A stretch of 26,975 nucleotides of DNA from CAIUKV01 sp041659105 (GTDB lineage: Bacteria > Actinomycetota > Acidimicrobiia > IMCC26256 > PALSA-555), in contig JBAZYX010000051.1 in NCBI GenBank assembly GCA_041659105.1, forward strand, positions 1 through 26,975. Direction: 5' to 3'. The notes under the pieces were generated by a model. That model was not told where the DNA came from and ran no database searches. It saw nothing but the letters and a program-made list of their open reading frames with translations. Shown in pieces: positions 7,031 to 14,342 of this stretch. Both the position numbers and the translations under genes were made by a program. Every line of letters begins with the position of its first letter. Within the stretch, counting starts at the first letter, position 1.

Positions 7031-8113
7031 TCAGTGGGACCAGAACGGGAGCTTGACCACTTCGCCGGGAACCTCGCGGCCGCGGACGTCGATGGTGACG
7101 GCGGCGCCGACGCCGACCGCGGGCGGGACGAAGGCGAGGGCGATGCCCCGCTCGAGCATGGGCGAGAAGTTGCCGCTGGTGACCTCGCCGACGGACTCGC
7201 CGTCGACGACCACCGCGCAGCCCGCCCGCGCCACCTGGCGGCCCTCGGTGAGCACGCCCACCAGATGGCGGGCCACGCCGCGGTCGCGCTCGGCCGCGAG
7301 CGCGTCCCGGCCGCGGAAGTCGCCCTTGTCGAACCGGACCACCCAGCCGAGGCCGGCCTGGAGCGAGGTGATGCCCGGACCGAGCTCGTGGCCGTGGAGC
7401 GGGAGCCCGGCCTCGAGCCGGAGGGTGTCGCGGCAGCCGAGGCCGGCGGGCACCACACCGGTGGCGAGCACGGCGTCCCACACCGCGGGCGCGACGGTCA
7501 CGGGCACGTGCAGCTCGACGCCGTCCTCCCCCGTGTAGCCGGTGCCCGCGGCGTAGCCGGGAAGCCCGTCGTACTCGACCGCGGTCACGCCGAAGCGCGG
7601 GACGGCCGCGGCCTCGGGGAACGCGGTGGCGAGCCGGGCGCGGGCACTGGGCCCCTGCACGGCGATGATGGCGCGCGTCGGCGTGATGTCCTCGGTGGTC
7701 ACCGATGCCGTGCGCGCGGCCGCTTCGGCGAGCGCGTCCACGATCGGATCGGTGTTGGACGCGTTCGGCATGACGACGAAGTCGTCGTCGGCGACCCACC
7801 ACACGATGATGTCGTCGACCACGTGGGCGTCGGCGGGGTCGAGCAGGTGCGTGTACTGCGCGCGGCCCGGCGCGATGCGGTTGAGGTCGTTGGTGAACGC
7901 CCACTGGAGGAGGTCGAGCGCACCCGCCCCGCCCACGCGCACGGAGCCGAGGTGCGAGACGTCGAACACCGCGGCGTCAACCCGGCAGGCACGGTGCTCG
8001 TCGAGCACGCTCGTGTACTGGATGGGCATGTCCCAGCCGCCGAACTCCACCATGCGCGCCCCCAGGGCGCGGTGCGCGGCATCGAGCGGGCTCGTGCGCA
8101 GTGCGTCGCTCAC
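7031..8113 (-). CDS. gcvT: Aminomethyltransferase, T protein of the glycine cleavage system
   Basis: The 360-residue protein matches GcvT: LDAAHRALGARMVEFGGWDMPIQY at the N-terminus, VFDVSHLGSVRV (the DVSHMG-like block), YTHLLDPADAHVVDDIIVW, GYTGEDGVELHVP, GLGCRDTLRLEAGLPLHGHEL and the C-terminal barrel ending in VKLPFWSH. It takes the aminomethyl group from GcvH to tetrahydrofolate, releasing ammonia. GTG 8113 follows GGAG by about 6 bases and overlaps the stop of the upstream nuclease-like gene (GTGA), which indicates translational coupling. It is the last gene of the resR-like/nuclease-like/gcvT unit. Confidence 0.96.
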   Translation of the reverse strand: MSDALRTSPLDAAHRALGARMVEFGGWDMPIQYTSVLDEHRACRVDAAVFDVSHLGSVRVGGAGALDLLQWAFTNDLNRIAPGRAQYTHLLDPADAHVVDDIIVWWVADDDFVVMPNASNTDPIVDALAEAAARTASVTTEDITPTRAIIAVQGPSARARLATAFPEAAAVPRFGVTAVEYDGLPGYAAGTGYTGEDGVELHVPVTVAPAVWDAVLATGVVPAGLGCRDTLRLEAGLPLHGHELGPGITSLQAGLGWVVRFDKGDFRGRDALAAERDRGVARHLVGVLTEGRQVARAGCAVVVDGESVGEVTSGNFSPMLERGIALAFVPPAVGVGAAVTIDVRGREVPGEVVKLPFWSH

Positions 8114-8541
8114 GCCGACTCCGCCCGCTCGGGGAACAGGTCGAGCGGGTGCGGGGCACCGAGCGACTCGACGAACTGGCTCGGCGGCTCCAGGCCGTAC
8201 TTCACCAGGAGGTGGAGGTAGTCGCGTTGGTAGAGCACCTTGATCTGCACCTCGGGGTAGGTCTCGCGCAGGCGGCGGGCCTTGCGGTTCTTCTTCGTCA
8301 CGAGCTTCTGGTTCAGCGTGGTGATCTCGATGAACAGGTCGTACGCGGGCAGGTGGAAGTCGGGCGTGAACGCCTGCACCGGGTTGCCGGCGCGGTCGGA
8401 CTCGAGTGTGAACGTGCGCGGCTCGTACTCCCAGACCACACCGTAGAAGTCGAGCAGCTTGGCGAACTGGCGCTCGCTGTTGTGGGCGAAGCGGACCTGC
8501 TCGTGCGGCAGGGGGGGCTGCGCAGCGCTCGGGTCCGAGAT
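8110..8541 (-). CDS. PD-(D/E)XK nuclease-like conserved hypothetical protein; apparent ATC start
   Basis: The product reads back in frame to the stop codon of the upstream merR gene. FAHNSERQFAKLLDFYGVVWEYEP, TFTLE, FTPDFHLPAYDLFIEIT, then a lysine-rich helix resemble small nuclease-fold proteins: P60-D61, ten residues, E72-I-T, with K79 as a possible displaced catalytic lysine. Function is not known. The only standard start, GTG 8439, would remove the FAHNSERQFAKLLDFYG helix that looks part of the fold. No ATG, GTG or TTG exists in frame from 8544 to 8440. An ATC at 8541, behind a G-rich stretch, would give (M)SDPSAAQPPLPHE, a natural-looking N-terminus. It overlaps gcvT by GTGA and follows merR by 3 bases, so it sits in a tight operon. 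Confidence 0.6.
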   Translation of the reverse strand: MSDPSAAQPPLPHEQVRFAHNSERQFAKLLDFYGVVWEYEPRTFTLESDRAGNPVQAFTPDFHLPAYDLFIEITTLNQKLVTKKNRKARRLRETYPEVQIKVLYQRDYLHLLVKYGLEPPSQFVESLGAPHPLDLFPERAESA

Positions 8542-8544
8542 GAC

Positions 8545-9003
<459 letters not shown>

Positions 9004-9077
9004 GAGCGCCCTTTCCACCCCGTCCGCGGAGCACCGCCCGCGCCGCCATCTGCCCGGCCGCGCCGCACTCGGCGGAC

Positions 9078-9105
9078 TCACATCAGCGTAGTTACGCCGA
9101 TGTCA
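9078..9105. promoter_or_regulatory. Palindromic operator candidate for the ResR-like MerR protein
   Basis: Arms TCACATCAGCGTA (9078-9090) and TACGCCGATGTCA (9093-9105) match at 11 of 13 positions around a 2-bp centre. The element starts directly downstream of the -10 box on the minus strand, where bound protein would block initiation. Position and symmetry suggest autoregulation by the MerR dimer; the binding protein is inferred. Confidence 0.6.
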
Positions 9106-9106
9106 C

Positions 9107-9134
9107 GCTATACGTCCGGGTACGCGGTCGTCAA
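9107..9134 (-). promoter_or_regulatory. Sigma70-type promoter of the resR-like/nuclease-like/gcvT operon
   Basis: TTGACG (-35, 9134-9129) and TATAGC (-10, 9112-9107) are 16 bases apart on the minus strand. A second TTGACG copy lies 13 bases upstream (9147-9142) and overlaps the end of the K+ channel gene. The expected start site falls in the palindrome at 9078-9105. Confidence 0.6.
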
Positions 9135-9143
9135 CGTGAACCG

Positions 9144-10196
9144 TCAAGGAGTGGTGGACGTCGAGGGCTGGGGGCGCCGGCCCCCGGCCCGGAGGTGGGC
9201 GTCGAGGGCCGCCAGGTGCTCGGCCGTGCCGATCACCACGAGGGTGGAGCCGGCCACCAGCACGGCATCGGCGCCCGGGTTGCTCTCGAACTCGCCGTCG
9301 GACCGGCGCAGCGCCAGCACCAGGGCGCCGGTCTCCTCGCGCAGGCGGCACTCGGCGATCCGCCGGCCTGCGACCGGCGAGTCGGCGGGGACCACCACCT
9401 GTTCCAGCCGGTACGACTCCCCCGCGGTCGGGCCCACCAGGTCGACGAAGTCGGCCACCGCGGGCTGGAGGGCGAATGTGGCCAGGCGGACCGAGCCCAG
9501 GCGCAGCGGGTTGACCACGTGGTCGACCCCGGCCCGCACCAGCTTCGCCTCGCTGTTCTCGGCGTTCGCCCGGGCCACGATCCGCAACCCCGGGTTGATC
9601 ACCCGGGCCGAGAGCACGGTCGAGATCGCGTCGGCGTCGGACTGGAGGCTCACCACGAGCGTGCTCGCCCGCTCGAGCCCCGCCGCCCGCAGCACGTCGT
9701 CGTCGGTCGCGTCGCCCTCGATCGCGAGCAGGCCGGCCTCCTGGGCCCGCTCGATCCGCTCGGCCTCCCGGTCGACCACCACCACCGGGCTCCGGGACTC
9801 GATCATCGGGACGATGCCCCGCCCCACCCGGCCGTACCCGCAGAGCACGATGTGATCCTTCACCCGATCGATCTGCCGCTCCATCCGCTTCCTCCCCCAA
9901 CGACCGAGCTGGTGCTCCAGCACGTCCTCGATGAACCCGACGATCGCGTACAGCGCCACCCCCACGCCCACCACGATGAGGAGCATCGTGAACACGCGGC
10001 CGCGCGAGCCGAGCGGCTCGACCTCGGAGAACCCGACCGTGGTGACGGTCATCACCGTCTGGTAGAGCGCATTGACCGCGCTGAACCCCTCGACCAGCCA
10101 GTACCAGAGGGCCCCGACGGCCATCACGACCGCGAGGAGGCCCAGGCCGAGGCGGACGCGACGGCGCCCGGGGTTGACCGACGACGTGGCGGGCAC
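9144..10196 (-). CDS. Two-TM potassium channel with RCK/TrkA domains (MthK-like)
   Basis: The 350-residue protein has TM1 (about 14-34), a pore helix and selectivity filter TVTTVGFSE (50-58), TM2 (about 68-92), a TrkA-N/RCK domain with the nucleotide-binding GYGRVGRG (120-127) and VVDREAER, and a TrkA-C domain (about 265-340). This is the MthK arrangement: a tetrameric membrane channel gated by a ligand-binding cytosolic ring. The filter is TVGF, as in several bacterial K+ channels. The GTG start at 10196 lacks a strong ribosome site. It follows the DUF151 gene by 30 bases. This gene is not part of the mycobacterial version of the cluster as I recall it. Confidence 0.9.
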   Translation of the reverse strand: MPATSSVNPGRRRVRLGLGLLAVVMAVGALWYWLVEGFSAVNALYQTVMTVTTVGFSEVEPLGSRGRVFTMLLIVVGVGVALYAIVGFIEDVLEHQLGRWGRKRMERQIDRVKDHIVLCGYGRVGRGIVPMIESRSPVVVVDREAERIERAQEAGLLAIEGDATDDDVLRAAGLERASTLVVSLQSDADAISTVLSARVINPGLRIVARANAENSEAKLVRAGVDHVVNPLRLGSVRLATFALQPAVADFVDLVGPTAGESYRLEQVVVPADSPVAGRRIAECRLREETGALVLALRRSDGEFESNPGADAVLVAGSTLVVIGTAEHLAALDAHLRAGGRRPQPSTSTTP

Positions 10197-10226
10197 GGCC
10201 CGGGCGCTGCCTGTGATCGGCCGACG

Positions 10227-10718
10227 TCAGTCGGCGAAGTCCTCGGGCCGCACCTGATCGAGGAACTCGCGGAACTCCTCGATGTCGGGGACGGCAGCCT
10301 CTTCCTCTTCGGACTCGTAGAGCACGCCGGCTTCGTCGAGCACGGCTTCGGCGGCCAGGATCGGCACGTCGTGGTCCATGCGGACGGCGAGGGCGATGGC
10401 GTCGGACGGCCGCGACGAGATGCGCAGGGTCTCGTCGCCCCGACGCAGGGTGATCTCGGCGAAGAACGTGCCGTCGTGGAGCTCGGTGATCTCCACCTGC
10501 TCGAGCCGGAGGCCCGTCTCGGACATCACCGTGGTGAACAGGTCGTGGGTCATCGGCCGCGGGGTGTCCATGCCCTGGAGCGCGTAGACGATCGCGGTGG
10601 CCTCGGGGGGGCCGATGAAGATCGGCAGGTACCGCGCCCCGCTCTCTTCGCGCAGCAGGACGATCGGCTGGTTGGTGGGCACTTCGACCCGGACGCCCAT
10701 GAGTGCCATCGGGATCAC
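10227..10718 (-). CDS. DUF151 (bifunctional nuclease, BFN) domain protein
   Basis: The 163-residue protein has the DUF151 core: VEVPTNQPIVLLREESGARYLPIFIGPPEATAI, the MTHDLFTTVM helix, VEITELHDGTFFAEITL and ISSRPSDAIALAVRMDHDVPILAAEAVLDEAG. DUF151 proteins are called bifunctional nucleases from plant work; their bacterial role is unclear. The C-terminus is acidic. GTG 10718 is preferred: it follows GGAGG by about 7 bases and overlaps the hpt stop as GTGA; ATG 10709 is also in frame. The equivalent mycobacterial gene (Rv1829) lies between the two merR genes, as here, but without hpt and the channel gene. Confidence 0.92.
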   Translation of the reverse strand: MIPMALMGVRVEVPTNQPIVLLREESGARYLPIFIGPPEATAIVYALQGMDTPRPMTHDLFTTVMSETGLRLEQVEITELHDGTFFAEITLRRGDETLRISSRPSDAIALAVRMDHDVPILAAEAVLDEAGVLYESEEEEAAVPDIEEFREFLDQVRPEDFAD

Positions 10719-11344
10719 GCCGTCGCCTCCGATTCGGCGGCGAGCGTACCACCGGGCTGCATCCGTTCCTCCGGGCGGGCGTACCACCCCAGGTACGCAT
10801 CGGGATCCGCCGTCACGACGGCTCGGTCGGCGTCGAGCACCATCGGGAGGTTGCGGTAGCGGTCGTCGTGGTGCAGGCCCCCGCCGAGCACGAACACGTC
10901 CTCGATCTCGGCGCCCACGTAGCGCGGGCGCACGGGCACGATCCGGCGGGCCGGGCGGTCGAGCAACGTGCACACCTCGACCCGGCGGGGCCCGAGCCCC
11001 TCCACGTACTGCACGAGGTAGGCGAGGGTGAGACCGGTGTCGACGAGGTCCTCCACGAGCACGACGTCGCGCCCGGTGAGGTCGAGGGCCACGTCCTGGA
11101 CGATCCGCACGCGTCCGCTGTCGGGGGCGTAGCGGGAGATCGAGAGGAAGTCGACGAGCACGTCGGTGGCCGTGATCGCGCGCGCGAGGTCGGCGCAGAA
11201 GAGGAGCGCGCCCTTGAGCACGGCGACGAGCACGACGCCGTCGGGGAAGTCGGCCTCGATCGCACGCGCGAGTCGTTCGACGACCGTGCGCAGGGCGGCG
11301 CGGTCGAGCAGCACCCGGGCCGACGCCGCGGGTGGATCGCTCAC
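10715..11344 (-). CDS. hpt: Hypoxanthine/guanine phosphoribosyltransferase-family protein
   Basis: The 209-residue protein matches HPRT: VAVLKGALLFCADLARAI (the K-G loop near 44-45), VDFLSISRYAPDSGRVRIVQD, the PRPP-binding VVLVEDLVDTGLTL (94-107), and EIEDVFVLGGGLHHDDRYRNLPMV near the purine site. It converts hypoxanthine or guanine plus PRPP to IMP or GMP. A C-terminal extension of about 35 residues (ADPDAYLGWYARPEERMQPGG) goes beyond usual bacterial Hpt. GTG 11344 overlaps the ftsR-like stop as GTGA and its own stop overlaps the DUF151 start, so it is translationally coupled on both sides. The extended tail leaves room for a different base preference. Confidence 0.88.
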   Translation of the reverse strand: MSDPPAASARVLLDRAALRTVVERLARAIEADFPDGVVLVAVLKGALLFCADLARAITATDVLVDFLSISRYAPDSGRVRIVQDVALDLTGRDVVLVEDLVDTGLTLAYLVQYVEGLGPRRVEVCTLLDRPARRIVPVRPRYVGAEIEDVFVLGGGLHHDDRYRNLPMVLDADRAVVTADPDAYLGWYARPEERMQPGGTLAAESEATA

Positions 11345-12357
11345 TCCCCGAGCGCGTCTTCGATCGCGCGACGCAGCAGCGCGCCGCGCAGCGCGCGCGC
11401 CTCGGTGACGAGCTCCGCGAGCATCTCGTCGACCTTCGCGCGCGACACGGGGTTGCGCTGGCGCAGGTAGGGCGCGAGCACCTGGTGGAACAGCGACGCC
11501 TCGCGCTCGGTGAAGTGCACGTACATCTTCAGGTGGCGGGGCTGGAGCCCGTGCTTGGCCAGGGTGGCCGCAGCCTGCACGCACACCAGCGCGTCGCGGT
11601 CGTAGAACGCTCGGATGCCGTCGTCGTGGAACGGCTTGATGACGCCGTACTCCTCGAGCTCGTCGAGGATGGCTTCGGTGACGTCGGCGGCGCGCGCGAG
11701 CGCGACGCGGTCGAACGTATCGGGGCCTTCGTCGTCGTCGGCAGGGGGCTCGCCGTCGAGGACGAGCGGCAGGGTCATGTCGCGGCTGCGACGACGGACC
11801 ACGGGGGTCTCGGACACCTCGGGCGTCTCCTCTTCCTGGTCTTGCTCGTCGTGCTTCGCCGGCGCGACGGGCGCGGGACGCGGGGTCGCGGGCGGGGTGC
11901 TCGGCGCGGCGGCCGCCGCACGCGTCGTCGGCGTCGGCGTGGGGGGCGAGGGGAACGACGACGGCGGCATCGGACGCGGTGGGGCCGGGACGGCGGGCGC
12001 CGGCGCGGCGGTGCTCGGGCCGGACGGGGACGCCGGAGCCGGGACGGGCGCCTCGGCCGGCGGGGTCTGGGGCGGGAGCTCGCCGGTCGCGGGGTCGTGC
12101 GCCTCGAGCCGCTCCTTGATGACCTTCAGGGGCAGGAAGTGGTCCCGCTGCTCGACCAGGATCCAGCGCAGGCGGGCGACGTCGGCAGGATAGAACTTCC
12201 GGTAGCCCGACGGCGTGCGCTCCGGGTTGATCAGCCCCTGGCTCTCGAGGAAGCGGATCTTCGAGATGGTGACGTCGGGGAACTCGGCCTGGAGCTGGGA
12301 CAGCACCTCGCCGATCGAGAGGTGGCTCCCCTCCCCCCGCATCGGGCTCTCGCTCAT
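11341..12357 (-). CDS. ftsR: MerR-family regulator, FtsR (Rv1828)-like, with long Pro/Ala linker
   Basis: The 338-residue protein starts MSESPMRGEGSHLSIGEVLSQL. An N-terminal MerR HTH (about 14-80: SIGEVLSQLQAEFPDVTISKIRFLESQGLI, then SGYRKFYPADVARLRWIL) is followed by a ~90-residue Pro/Ala/Thr-rich disordered linker, an acidic stretch with RRRSRDMTLPL, and a C-terminal effector-like domain (TFDRVALARAADVTEAILDELEEYGVI to the end). The N and C domains match actinobacterial FtsR/Rv1828, which in Corynebacterium activates ftsZ. The linker is longer than I expect for the family. ATG 12357 shares its A with the preceding mini-ORF stop; GTG 12360 is an alternative. It is next to garA, as in mycobacteria. 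Confidence 0.85.
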   Translation of the reverse strand: MSESPMRGEGSHLSIGEVLSQLQAEFPDVTISKIRFLESQGLINPERTPSGYRKFYPADVARLRWILVEQRDHFLPLKVIKERLEAHDPATGELPPQTPPAEAPVPAPASPSGPSTAAPAPAVPAPPRPMPPSSFPSPPTPTPTTRAAAAAPSTPPATPRPAPVAPAKHDEQDQEEETPEVSETPVVRRRSRDMTLPLVLDGEPPADDDEGPDTFDRVALARAADVTEAILDELEEYGVIKPFHDDGIRAFYDRDALVCVQAAATLAKHGLQPRHLKMYVHFTEREASLFHQVLAPYLRQRNPVSRAKVDEMLAELVTEARALRGALLRRAIEDALGE

Positions 12358-12419
12358 CACGCCCGCTCCTGCGCCTTCGGCGTCGGGCCGCTCGGGCCCC
12401 GCTCGCTGCTCTCGCTCAT
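12357..12419 (-). CDS. 20-codon mini-ORF, second copy, coupling garA to ftsR-like gene
   Basis: ATG 12419 to TGA 12357 encodes MSESSERGPSGPTPKAQERA. It is identical to the first mini-ORF and forms one unit of a 62-bp tandem repeat. AGGAGCGGGC precedes the start, and its TGA shares the A of the ftsR-like ATG. Whether the peptide matters or only the coupling does is unknown. Confidence 0.5.
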   Translation of the reverse strand: MSESSERGPSGPTPKAQERA

Positions 12420-12481
12420 CACGCCCGCTCCTGCGCCTTCGGCGTCGGGCCGCTCGGGCCCCGCTCGCTGCTCTCGCTCAT
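12419..12481 (-). CDS. 20-codon mini-ORF, first copy, after garA
   Basis: ATG 12481 shares its A with the garA TGA, and the reading frame ends at TGA 12419, which shares its A with the next mini-ORF. The peptide is the same 20 residues as the second copy and begins MSES, like the ftsR-like protein. This suggests that the original garA/ftsR junction was tandemly duplicated. Confidence 0.5.
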   Translation of the reverse strand: MSESSERGPSGPTPKAQERA

Positions 12482-12963
12482 CACGCCCGCTCCTCGGGGC
12501 CGGAGCCGAGCACGAAGGTCAGGACGAACCGGCCGATCTGGAGCTCGTTGAGGTCGCGCAGCGGCGCGACCTCGACCCGTTCGTGGTCGACATAGGTGCC
12601 GTTGAGCGAGCCGGCGTCGCGCACCTCGTAGCCCCGGTCGTTGCGGGTGATCTCGGCGTGGCGGCGCGACACCGTGACGTCGTCGAGGAAGATGTCGGAG
12701 TCGGGGTGGCGCCCCAGGGAGGTCACCGTGCGGTCGAGGATGAACGACGACCCCTGGTTGGGGCCCCGGCGCACCACGAGCAGCCCGGTCCCCGCCGGGA
12801 TCTCCTCGAGGAGGCCGCCGAACTCCTCCTCGATCGCCTGCCGGTCCTCGAGGGCGGCCAGGCTGAGGGTGGTCTCGTCGTCGTCCCCCGACAGCGGCGT
12901 GCCACAGGACGAGCAGTAGTTCGCGTCCGCCTCGTTCTGGTGGCCGCACCGACGGCATCGCAT
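12481..12963 (-). CDS. garA: FHA-domain regulator of the GarA/OdhI type with N-terminal zinc ribbon
   Basis: The 160-residue protein combines a zinc ribbon (C3, C6, C17, C20 in CRRCG and CSSCG) with an acidic linker holding E30-T31-T32, which corresponds to the phospho-threonine motif of mycobacterial GarA, and an FHA domain: LLVVRRGPNQGSSFILD, GRHPDSD (84-90), SRRH (99-102), SLNGTYV (119-125). In GarA, a Ser/Thr kinase phosphorylates the ETT motif and the FHA domain then folds back on it, switching control of 2-oxoglutarate enzymes. The zinc ribbon is not present in the mycobacterial protein. The ATG at 12963 lacks a clear ribosome site. It lies between the lipoylation gene and the ftsR-like gene. 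Confidence 0.9.
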   Translation of the reverse strand: MRCRRCGHQNEADANYCSSCGTPLSGDDDETTLSLAALEDRQAIEEEFGGLLEEIPAGTGLLVVRRGPNQGSSFILDRTVTSLGRHPDSDIFLDDVTVSRRHAEITRNDRGYEVRDAGSLNGTYVDHERVEVAPLRDLNELQIGRFVLTFVLGSGPEERA

Positions 12964-13043
12964 CGGGGACGAGGGTACCGACGCCTGGGGGTCCCGGCAA
13001 CGATGCTCGCCGGCCCGCGGCGGCGATTGGGCGGCGAGGCGAG

Positions 13044-13814
13044 TCAGACCCGTTGGTGGAGGTCGACGTCGAGGGTGCGCGCGGGCGGGAGGGAGGCACC
13101 CGGGATCGACGTGAACTCGAGGTCGAGGGCCGCGGCGAAGCCGGCTACCAGGGCGGCGGCCACCACCGCCGGGTCGGTCGGAGCATCCAGCTCGGCCAGG
13201 GTCACCGTGGCCGCCCGGAGCGCGGCGCGGTCGTGCTCACCCACGACGAGGTCGGTCTCGTCGAACGCGAACCGGTCGAGGAGCACCGACCCGTGCTGGA
13301 GGACCACCCCGTGGCGGCGCACCTGAGCCGAGCCGCAGAGCTTGCGCTCCCCCACCCGCAGGTCGGCGCCCTGCTGGGTGGCCATGCACACCGCGCCGGC
13401 CGGCCCCTCGTGGTGGGCCACCGCCGCGGCCACCCCGATCGTGGCCAGGCCCGCGATCAGCCCGGCCGCGAGCCGCCGGTAGACGGCGTCGACGCTGCCG
13501 GCTGCGCCCGCAGGCTCGGGCAGGGCCACGGAGTAGGTGACGTCGGCGCCGTGGAGCAGGGCCCGGCCGCCGGTGGGCCGGCGCACCACCTCGACCCCGA
13601 GCCGGGCGCAGGCCGCGGCGTCGACGTCGGCGACGGGCTGGAAGCGGCCGAGGGTGAGGGCGGGCGGACGCCACCGGTAGCAGCGCAACACCGGCGCGCC
13701 GCCGGACGCGACCGATTCGAGCATCGCCAGGTCGGTGGCCATCTGGCCGGCCGCGTCGAGCGGTCGGTCGAGATCGTCGACGAGCCGCCACGGCTCGCGA
13801 CGGCCCCCGGCCAC
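13044..13814 (-). CDS. LipM-like octanoyltransferase / lipoate-protein ligase A family protein
   Basis: The 256-residue protein has the LplA/LipB/BirA fold: RPPALTLGRFQ (49-59), RRPTGGRALLHGADVTYSV (78-96) and VGERKLCGSAQVRRHGVVLQHGSVLLD (154-180) with the conserved K158. C143 in GAVCMATQQG is placed like the catalytic Cys of LipM, favouring an acyl-enzyme octanoyltransferase over an ATP-using ligase; this is inference from position. GTG 13814 shares its G with the gcvH TAG stop and is preceded by AGGAGGG inside gcvH, so it is translationally coupled to gcvH. The obvious acceptor is the GcvH lysine, and from there other lipoyl domains. Confidence 0.85.
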   Translation of the reverse strand: MAGGRREPWRLVDDLDRPLDAAGQMATDLAMLESVASGGAPVLRCYRWRPPALTLGRFQPVADVDAAACARLGVEVVRRPTGGRALLHGADVTYSVALPEPAGAAGSVDAVYRRLAAGLIAGLATIGVAAAVAHHEGPAGAVCMATQQGADLRVGERKLCGSAQVRRHGVVLQHGSVLLDRFAFDETDLVVGEHDRAALRAATVTLAELDAPTDPAVVAAALVAGFAAALDLEFTSIPGASLPPARTLDVDLHQRV

Positions 13815-14197
13815 TAGCCCTCCTCGACCATCCGGCGGTACGCGGCGGCGTCCATCAACGCGTCGAGCTCGCTCGGGTCGCTCATCTCCACGACGAAGAT
13901 CCACCCCTCGCCGTACGGGTCGGAGTTCACCTTCTCGGGCGCGTCGTCGAGGGCGGCGTTCACCTCGGCGATCTCGCCCCCGACGGGCGCGTAGATGTCC
14001 GACACCGACTTGGTCGACTCGACCTCCGCGCAGGAGGCCGAGGACGCGACCGTCGTGCCCGCGGTCGGCAGGTTCACGAACACCACGTCGCCGAGGGCGT
14101 CCTGGGCGTAGTCGGTGATGCCGATCCGGGCGCGGGTGCCGTCGACGGCGACCCACTCGTGCTCGCTCGAGTACTTCAGGTGCTCGGGGAAGTCCAT
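13814..14197 (-). CDS. gcvH: Glycine cleavage system H protein
   Basis: The 127-residue protein matches GcvH: DLKYSSEHEWV-like start (LKYSSEHEWVAVDG), IGITDYAQDALGDVVFVNLP, the lipoylation site K63 in AEVESTKSVSDIYAP, GEIAEVNAALDDAPEKVNSDPYGEGWI and the C-terminal YRRMVEEG. Its lipoyl arm carries the aminomethyl group between GcvP and GcvT. ATG 14197 has only a weak ribosome site; upstream lies a repeat region. It is the first gene of the gcvH/lipM-like/garA group. Confidence 0.97.
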   Translation of the reverse strand: MDFPEHLKYSSEHEWVAVDGTRARIGITDYAQDALGDVVFVNLPTAGTTVASSASCAEVESTKSVSDIYAPVGGEIAEVNAALDDAPEKVNSDPYGEGWIFVVEMSDPSELDALMDAAAYRRMVEEG

Positions 14198-14201
14198 GGC
14201 G

Positions 14202-14342
14202 GGGAGCGTAGCGAGCGTCCCGATCCGAAACCCGAAACGGACCGACGACCGTGTCGGCGAGCGAGCGCAGCGACCCAGATGTGCGGGAGCGTAGCGAGCG
14301 TCCCGATCCGAAACCCGAAACGGACCGACGACCGTGTCGGCG
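14202..14342. repeat. 58-bp direct repeat, two copies 83 bp apart
   Basis: Two copies beginning GGGAGCGTAGCGAGCGTCCC lie at 14202-14259 and 14285-14342, ending CCGTGTCGGCG. They fill the gap between the nucleotidyltransferase fusion and gcvH. A GAGCGAGCGCAGCGAC-type spacer (14258-14274) separates them. Such AGCGAGCG-rich intergenic repeats are frequent in actinobacteria. No promoter is recognised here, although gcvH needs one unless it is read through. Confidence 0.9.

Larger units (their letters stand above)
12356..12494. repeat. 62-bp tandem direct repeat (two full copies plus partial)
   Basis: Two identical 62-bp units at 12356-12417 and 12418-12479 are followed by a partial third at 12480-12494 inside the end of garA. 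Each unit contains a 24-bp segment (12384-12407 and 12446-12469) that recurs exactly at 17480-17503. The period equals 20 codons plus the TG of an overlapping stop/start. Confidence 0.95.

Noticed and set aside
12356..12494. CRISPR array
   Set aside because: The units are contiguous with no unique spacers, and the period is explained by duplicated gene junctions.
11332..13326. Plus-strand frame across garA, ftsR and hpt
   Set aside because: It is a shadow of three clear minus-strand genes with overlapping starts and stops.
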